Shown: positions 20,845-25,257 of the stretch, piece by piece
Position numbering within the stretch: position 1 is the first letter of the stretch
How the letters are laid out: every line of letters starts with the position of its first letter
NCBI GenBank assembly: GCA_034698045.1
Contig: JAQGAU010000648.1
Coordinates: forward strand, 1-25,257
Length of the DNA: 25,257 bases
Direction of reading: 5' to 3'
DNA from: Paramacrobiotus richtersi
Lineage: Eukaryota; Tardigrada; Eutardigrada; Parachela; Macrobiotidae
Position numbers and translations under genes: made by a program
Notes under the pieces: generated by a model
The model's database searches: none
The model's input: only the letters and a program-made list of their open reading frames with translations
What the model was told of the DNA's origin: nothing

Positions 20845-22108
20845 TCATTCTCCGGTGGTCGTTTTGTTGGCGTGATAGTTGACCTTCAACCAGCCCCATT
20901 CCCTGACATAATCACCAAACTCGGAACAGTCCAACGCGTCCAACACCCGCTTCTGCAGCTCCTGAACCAGGTCGTGCGCGTTTTGACCGCAAATTTCCCG
21001 GATACTTGCACCAGGTTGGCTAGTAAAAAATGGTATTTGAATTTGTACACCCCTGCAATGAAACGGTTCCAGATTAATGGAAATGAATAATAAAGGGCGT
21101 ACAGTAAAACTTGTATACTACATACACCCACGGTACAGACGAAAGCGTATTTAATACTCAGGTGTATTTATTACGCAGGGTGTACTGTATTTACAGTCAA
21201 CGAGACGCGCCGGTTCAAGAAAACGTGTGTGTAATTTGCAGGTGAATTTATTATACGGTGTATGTAGCACAGAGGTTTTACTGTATTCGTATACCCACTG
21301 CGTAAATCTAATATGAATATTACTAATAAGATATGTATATGAATAATAAACCACGTTTCGGCATACCGGCAAGCACATTTGCGTCCGCAAGCAAACCCAC
21401 AGGAAACGGTGGTATTCAATTCAGAAGCTTTAGTTTCCTCAGACCACAGAATAAAAATACGTGACCGCTCCTCATCGACCGTTCGATTAAACTTGCTAGA
21501 TTTCAGGGCATGCGACACAGAACATGGTAGCAGTGTTTTTGCATGCTGCATGTACTCTTCCGCCCGAACGTTCTCGCAGAATTTGGCAACAGCCCGTAAT
21601 ACATCCGGCGCAAAAGCCCTATTCCATCGGTCTTTGCACTGTTGGGCAGTGTGGGGACATCGACTGGTAAGATTCTCCGCAGCCGGCGCCAACAAGTTCA
21701 ACTGCCTGCCAAAAGAAGAAACGGCGAATTGAACGTTATATGATTCTGGGGAAGCTCTGTTTTATCCTGTATGGAGAGGAGTAACATAGTAAGCGTGTTT
21801 TATAGAAGTGTGTTTTCGATAGAATAGAAGAATAATCTTTTCTGCTACATTATCTCTGGTCTGCATTCTTACGCGCAAAGACCGCTAACAGCGCCTTGTT
21901 CCTTGTCGGTGACCACACTTGAAACCGAATAATTTTGATACGGGTCCAGTCCGAAAATCTTCACTATATTGTCAAATGCCCGATTTGAACTATCCACAAG
22001 TTCATTGTATCGTGTAACTGCTGTATCGCAAGCAGAACTATCAGCTCGAGAATATTGAACATATGAAATAAAACAGTAGGTAAAGAAAATCCAGGCTTTG
22101 GGAATCAT
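20845..22108 (-). CDS. Array copy D: intact secreted Cys-rich protein, 260 aa, unknown function
   Basis: Exon 1 is 22108-21873 (donor GTAAGA), exon 2 21705-21367 (acceptor TTCTTTTGGCAG; donor GTATGC), exon 3 21052-20845 (acceptor TTTCATTGCAG; stop TGA). Exons of 236, 339 and 208 nt join in phase 2 at both introns with no stop. The N-terminus (MIPKAWIFFTYCFISYVQYS) looks like a signal peptide. The mature part has 12 cysteines by my count: two in exon 1, eight in exon 2 ending in CGFACGRKCACR, and two in exon 3 (EICGQ, DCSEFGDYVREWGWL). NxS/T sites occur at NYS, NTT and NKT. No transmembrane helix follows the signal. I recognise no known family. A TATA box lies about 92 bp upstream of the ATG. 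It is the best candidate for an expressed member. Intron 2 contains a Tc1/mariner-type MITE. Confidence 0.82.
21102..21283. mobile_element. Tc1/mariner-type MITE in intron 2 of copy D
   Basis: The element begins CAGTAAAACTTGTATAC and ends, in reverse complement, CAGTAAAACCTCTGTGC, giving terminal inverted repeats of about 27 bp with a few mismatches (both continue to CTACATACACC). TA dinucleotides flank both ends (21100-21101 and 21284-21285), the target duplication of this superfamily. At 182 bp it encodes no transposase. Confidence 0.82.
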
Positions 22109-23456
22109 TCTGGCGGTTTAACACCTAAGTTCTAAGCCTGGTCGAATCGCCCACTTTCAAGACAGGAAATTACTGGATAGTTCACATCGAAAATTTGTGC
22201 TTTATATTCATGCCGGCAACATGTTAGCTTTTCGGGTAAAGTTATCTCAATTTGAGATCGAAGTGTTTTCGATTGCCGGTATCGATTAACAAAAGGAAGT
22301 TTGTGTTTAGGCTTTACTTCGCTTTGACTGTTGTGTTCTCTTTAAGATGCCTGGTTTTGGCGACTGTGGTACAATAGAGAACTTTCTGTTGAAGTGGATC
22401 AGATTTCCCCGTAGCGATTGTAAAATTTGTAATGCAATGAGGACTAATGAAGACTTACAGTTATTTTATCGTGAATTGAAATCGCACTGCTTATGATTAT
22501 TCTAATCGATACGACTGGGTAAATGCTTGAAAAAGTGGTTGTTGAGTACAAACGCAGCTACAGAAAAAGCCTGGTCCATGGTAGTTCAAAATCGCAGCCT
22601 ATACAGTTACGTACAAATCGTCTGCAAGCTCTCATGGCGTTTCGAAATGCAGAACAGTTTCCACACCACATTCATTCTCTTTATTAACGAAAGAATTATT
22701 TATGGCTTCAATATGGCTAATTAGCAATTAGATTAACAAATGTGTGGTTAAAGCGAAGTTCTCAAGTGCAGAAAGAACAGAGACCCAATTGGGAGCGAAA
22801 TCAAGTCACAACTATTCTCAGCTAGCATTTATTACAGCTAATCCTAAAAGTGAACAGATTAAAACGATCCAAATTAAAGATTAGCCGTCCTTCGATACGA
22901 CGGATGTATCTGACTATACAGGTGTGCATCAGGTTGTTTCTCAGCATAATAATCGTAATTACTGTATAGATTGGGTAAAAGCTATGGCTTGATCTGACTC
23001 TAAAGTTAATCAAATGCCTTTTAGAAGAGCAAAGCACTCTACGCAGTTATCTTCGACTGAAAAGAATTCTGCTGCACAAGAAGGCGTTTTCTTCGCTAAG
23101 ATCGTTTCGCTAAACTGTTCCGAGACTGGAGACCTGCTTATTCATAGTTCCTCTGTAGTAACATAGTTAACATAGTTACGTGCTTTGTTAATCGTGTTTT
23201 TGTTGTTGTTCGTGTTCTAGTCATTGTTATTCGTGTTATGCGCTCTGACAACGCAGACAAGACACGGCACGCGAAATCCTTAGTAAGGACTCCTTACTAC
23301 AGATAGACCAGCGGTCAGAAGCGGTAACTTTGTATGTTTGCACTAAAATAAACGGAACGCGTCATTCTGGGAAAAGTTCATTAACAAAGGATATTGTGAA
23401 CTATCAAAGGTATGTGTACTATCACCAAACAGTTAAGGAAACCTTCTCAATGCTCG
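22109..23456. other. Array spacer D/E
   Basis: About 22109-22800 is the 5' flank of copy D and matches the flanks of B, A and copy 0 in the same order. About 22820-23400 shows little similarity to the other spacers and contains a GTTGTT-rich patch near 23200. The last 60 bp (for example CAGTTAAGGAAACCTTCTCAATGCTCG, split by substitutions) matches the 3' flank of D. No gene is supported. Confidence 0.55.
22200..22206 (-). promoter_or_regulatory. TATA box of copy D
   Basis: On the minus strand TATAAAG sits in GAATATAAAGCACAAA, about 92 bp before the ATG. A downstream GATGTGAACT block (22179-22188) is shared with copies A and C and may include the start site. Copy B has the same box at the same distance. 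Confidence 0.62.
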
Positions 23457-23664
23457 TCATTTTCCGGGTGTTGTTTTGGTGGCTCGGTAGCCGACCTTCA
23501 ACCAGCCCCATTCCTTGACGTAGTCACCAAACTCGGAGCAGTTCAATGCGTTCAACATCCCCTGCTGCAGTTCCAGCACCAGATCGTATACGTTTTGACC
23601 GCATATTTCCCGGACATTCGCATCAGGTTGGTCAGAATAGAATGGCACTTTAATTTGTACCCAC
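23457..23664 (-). CDS. Array copy E: exon 3 only, secreted Cys-rich family
   Basis: The exon starts after acceptor CACTGCAG at 23664 and ends with TGA at 23457. It is 208 nt, the same as in B and D, and open in the conserved frame with EICGQ and NCSEFGDYVKEWGWLKV. About 40 bp upstream, intron 2 is interrupted by an LTR element, so exons 1 and 2 should lie beyond the right window edge if they survive. The strong conservation suggests recent function. Whether the gene can still be spliced across the insertion is unknown. Confidence 0.75.
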
Positions 23665-23704
23665 CTGCAGTGAAACGGAAACGGCTTTGAATTATTGAAA
23701 ATAC

Positions 23705-23960
23705 TGTCACGAAGACTGAGAGATCTACCCCGAAAATCTTCCTAAATCACAGAAACTACCCAGAGCCTCGATCCCGGAAACAAAGGAAATCTTTATTTCA
23801 AGATCCGAGCGAAGCTCAAAGTAGGAGAATCATAACTAAACTAAACCATCGGGCTGCAAGCCCGCACATTCACTCATGAACCAAACGCTGGAACAGCGGC
23901 CATGACGTCACATAAGAACAACCAATCATAATCTAGCTAACACACCCATAGGGCGTGACA
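23705..23960 (-). mobile_element. Long terminal repeat (probable 3' LTR) of a retrotransposon
   Basis: The 256-bp segment begins TGTCACG and ends CGTGACA, the TG...CA ends with short inverted repeats typical of LTRs. On the minus strand it carries a poly(A) signal (AATAAAG, plus 23791-23797) in mid-position, as expected for U3-R-U5 order. Just upstream on that strand is a purine-rich GCGGAGGGACG, a plausible polypurine tract. This orients the element on the minus strand with its interior at higher coordinates. The partner LTR is not in the window. Confidence 0.7.
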
Positions 23961-24070
23961 CGTCCCTCCGCTACGGGAAGGCTGGCCCTCCAGCCGACAA
24001 AACAAGAGGGAACAACAAGAAAACAAAAAACAAATAACAGAGCGCAGAACAAAGCAATGATGACTAAACA

Positions 24071-24330
24071 CTAGGGGCCAGGAGACGGTGATGGTCCAAA
24101 TTCGCAGTTGATGCGGTTCCGGTTGGTCATCCCATGTACGCGCCGTAGTCCAGTGAGACGTCCAACAACCATCGTCGTGCTCCCGTCAGTAAGCTTTAAA
24201 GTGAAGTTGTCCCTCTTCCATCCCTTAATGTGTTCGGCACTGGCATCAGCGGGTGCCATAGGTCGCGGCGGACATGGCCGGACAGGGATGCGGAAACACA
24301 GCACAAACCAGCGTTTCAGCTGAATAACGA
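24071..24330 (-). pseudogene. Possible end of a retrotransposon pol ORF
   Basis: A minus-strand frame ending at 24071 lies about 110 bp inside the LTR, where the end of pol is expected. It contains RDNFTLKLTDGSTTMVVGR and RRVHGM before a Pro-rich end. A hydrophobic-strand, DG, then RxVH pattern is common at the C-terminus of LTR-element integrases. The open frame extends to 24631, but its upstream part overlaps tandem repeats and looks non-coding. The match is weak and rests mostly on position. Confidence 0.33.
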
Positions 24331-24505
24331 TCGCTGTAACAGTGGTATACCATTCGTTATGAATGAACCGATAAAGACTGACCTGGATAAAGCAGAAAAC
24401 AGTACTCCCGGGATCATCCCGATCCGAACCTGATAACGCGTATTCTCGCAAGAACCAACTCTGCCGTTTCGATAAGCCGAGTAAAACTCGTATGCGTATC
24501 TCGAG

Positions 24506-24965
24506 CCGGTCTGATACCGTTAAAGATGCATTCACCGATCGTACAATACCGCAAGTATGCGCTTTGTAATGCAGCGTTTCCGGTTTGATACCGTTATTTA
24601 TTCCGCGATGAAACCGTTCAGTTGGTTCCAATTAACGCATATTGTACACCGCATAATATGCGCTTACGATATCCAGTCTCCGGTTAAGCACCGTTCACAT
24701 GTCACAAAACCAGAAACAATTACAATGCACCAGTTTGGTGACGTCAGTGTATACACGCCGGACGCTTAACAATCCCCCAGATGTTCATCTGATGATGCAC
24801 CACTTCCGGTTCAATACCGTTTACATCTTCAGCTACGGCAAAGTACTGCACCGCAAAATATGCGCCTGCGATACCAAACTTCCGGTACAGCAGCGTTCCC
24901 ATTCAACAAAACCGAGCTTCCGAAATTACCCCGTTCTGGTGACGTCACATCAGGAAACGCGAATG
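24506..24965. repeat. Diverged tandem repeats with CCGGT..ATACCG motif
   Basis: CCGGT(C/T)(T/C)(G/A)ATACCG starts at 24506, 24580 and 24806. A half-unit followed by ATATGCGC(T/C)(T/G)(A/C)CGAT and CCGGTnnAGCA(C/G)CGTT repeats in 24580-24805 and 24806-24965, including a GGTGACGTCA block in each (near 24734 and 24938). The 5' copy (24506-24579) is partial. The repeats lie where the interior of the LTR element should be, so they may belong to it or be a later insertion. Confidence 0.55.
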
Positions 24966-25111
24966 TAAAATAATTCAACAGATTTTACTCCGTTGTACAA
25001 CAGACGACAACACGGTGATATTCCGCATAATCTGCGATCCAACAACATCAACATTGGAGATAAACCGCGGAAACGGGTCAACAATACTTCATTGAATCCA
25101 CTGTAGTGATG

Positions 25112-25257
25112 GGTAGTAAAAACTATTAAGTAAATCATAGTAAGTAAGTAAATGCCTTTTCTAATATTAAATAGTAAGTGAATAGTAAAGGTTGGACTTT
25201 GAAAGTAAGTAATAGTAAGTATTTCGTTAGCTGTACAATTAAATAGTAAGTAATTAT
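25112..25257 (+). repeat. AGTAAGTA-rich low-complexity tract
   Basis: Imperfect copies of ATAGTAAGTAA fill the right edge of the window. No ORF or structure is evident, and the tract continues out of the window. Confidence 0.65.

Overview
This window is nuclear DNA of an animal, not a microbe. Most evidence is for GT-AG introns, TATA boxes, a poly(A) signal, MITEs, a 5'-truncated poly(A)-tailed retrotransposon, an LTR and long minisatellite or AT-rich tracts. One protein has the layout of an arthropod-type gustatory receptor (Gr), which points to an arthropod or near relative. I cannot name the species. No rRNA, tRNA, CRISPR or bacterial operon is visible.

Left third (1-6957): gene-poor. It holds a minisatellite of about 60 bp period (17 units, 1-1060), an AT-rich tract, a ~650 bp imperfect palindrome (4175-4823), a small hairpin (5282-5363) and three spaced copies of a CACGTG-containing motif (about 5652-5815). 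No ORF here has recognisable protein features.

Middle (6958-10280), all minus strand: a probable multi-exon four-helix membrane protein with CD20/MS4A-like layout (6958-7967), a seven-helix Gr-like chemoreceptor (8547-10005), and a possible terminal exon of another membrane protein (10045-10200).

Right half (10.6-23.7 kb): the main discovery, a tandem array of six copies of an unrecognised three-exon gene family at about 2.1-2.6 kb per unit. Each product has a signal peptide and many cysteines, a C-rich motif at the end of exon 2 (CGFxCGRKCACR) and a conserved C-terminal block (CSEFGDYVxEWGWL). Both introns are phase 2 in every copy where they can be seen. Copy D (20845-22108) is fully open and should encode 260 aa. 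Copy 0 is a relic. Copies A and B have 1-nt frameshifts. Copy C lies on the plus strand with one in-frame stop. Only exon 3 of copy E is in the window. Flanking sequence, including a TATA-box promoter in B and D, is duplicated with the genes.

Mobile DNA has repeatedly entered the array. A non-LTR retrotransposon remnant with a C-terminal REL-like endonuclease region sits in intron 1 of copy A, with an 11-bp target duplication. A MITE sits in intron 2 of A and B, a Tc1/mariner-type MITE in intron 2 of D, and an LTR in intron 2 of E. The right edge holds the LTR element's interior, diverged tandem repeats and an AGTAAGTA-rich tract.
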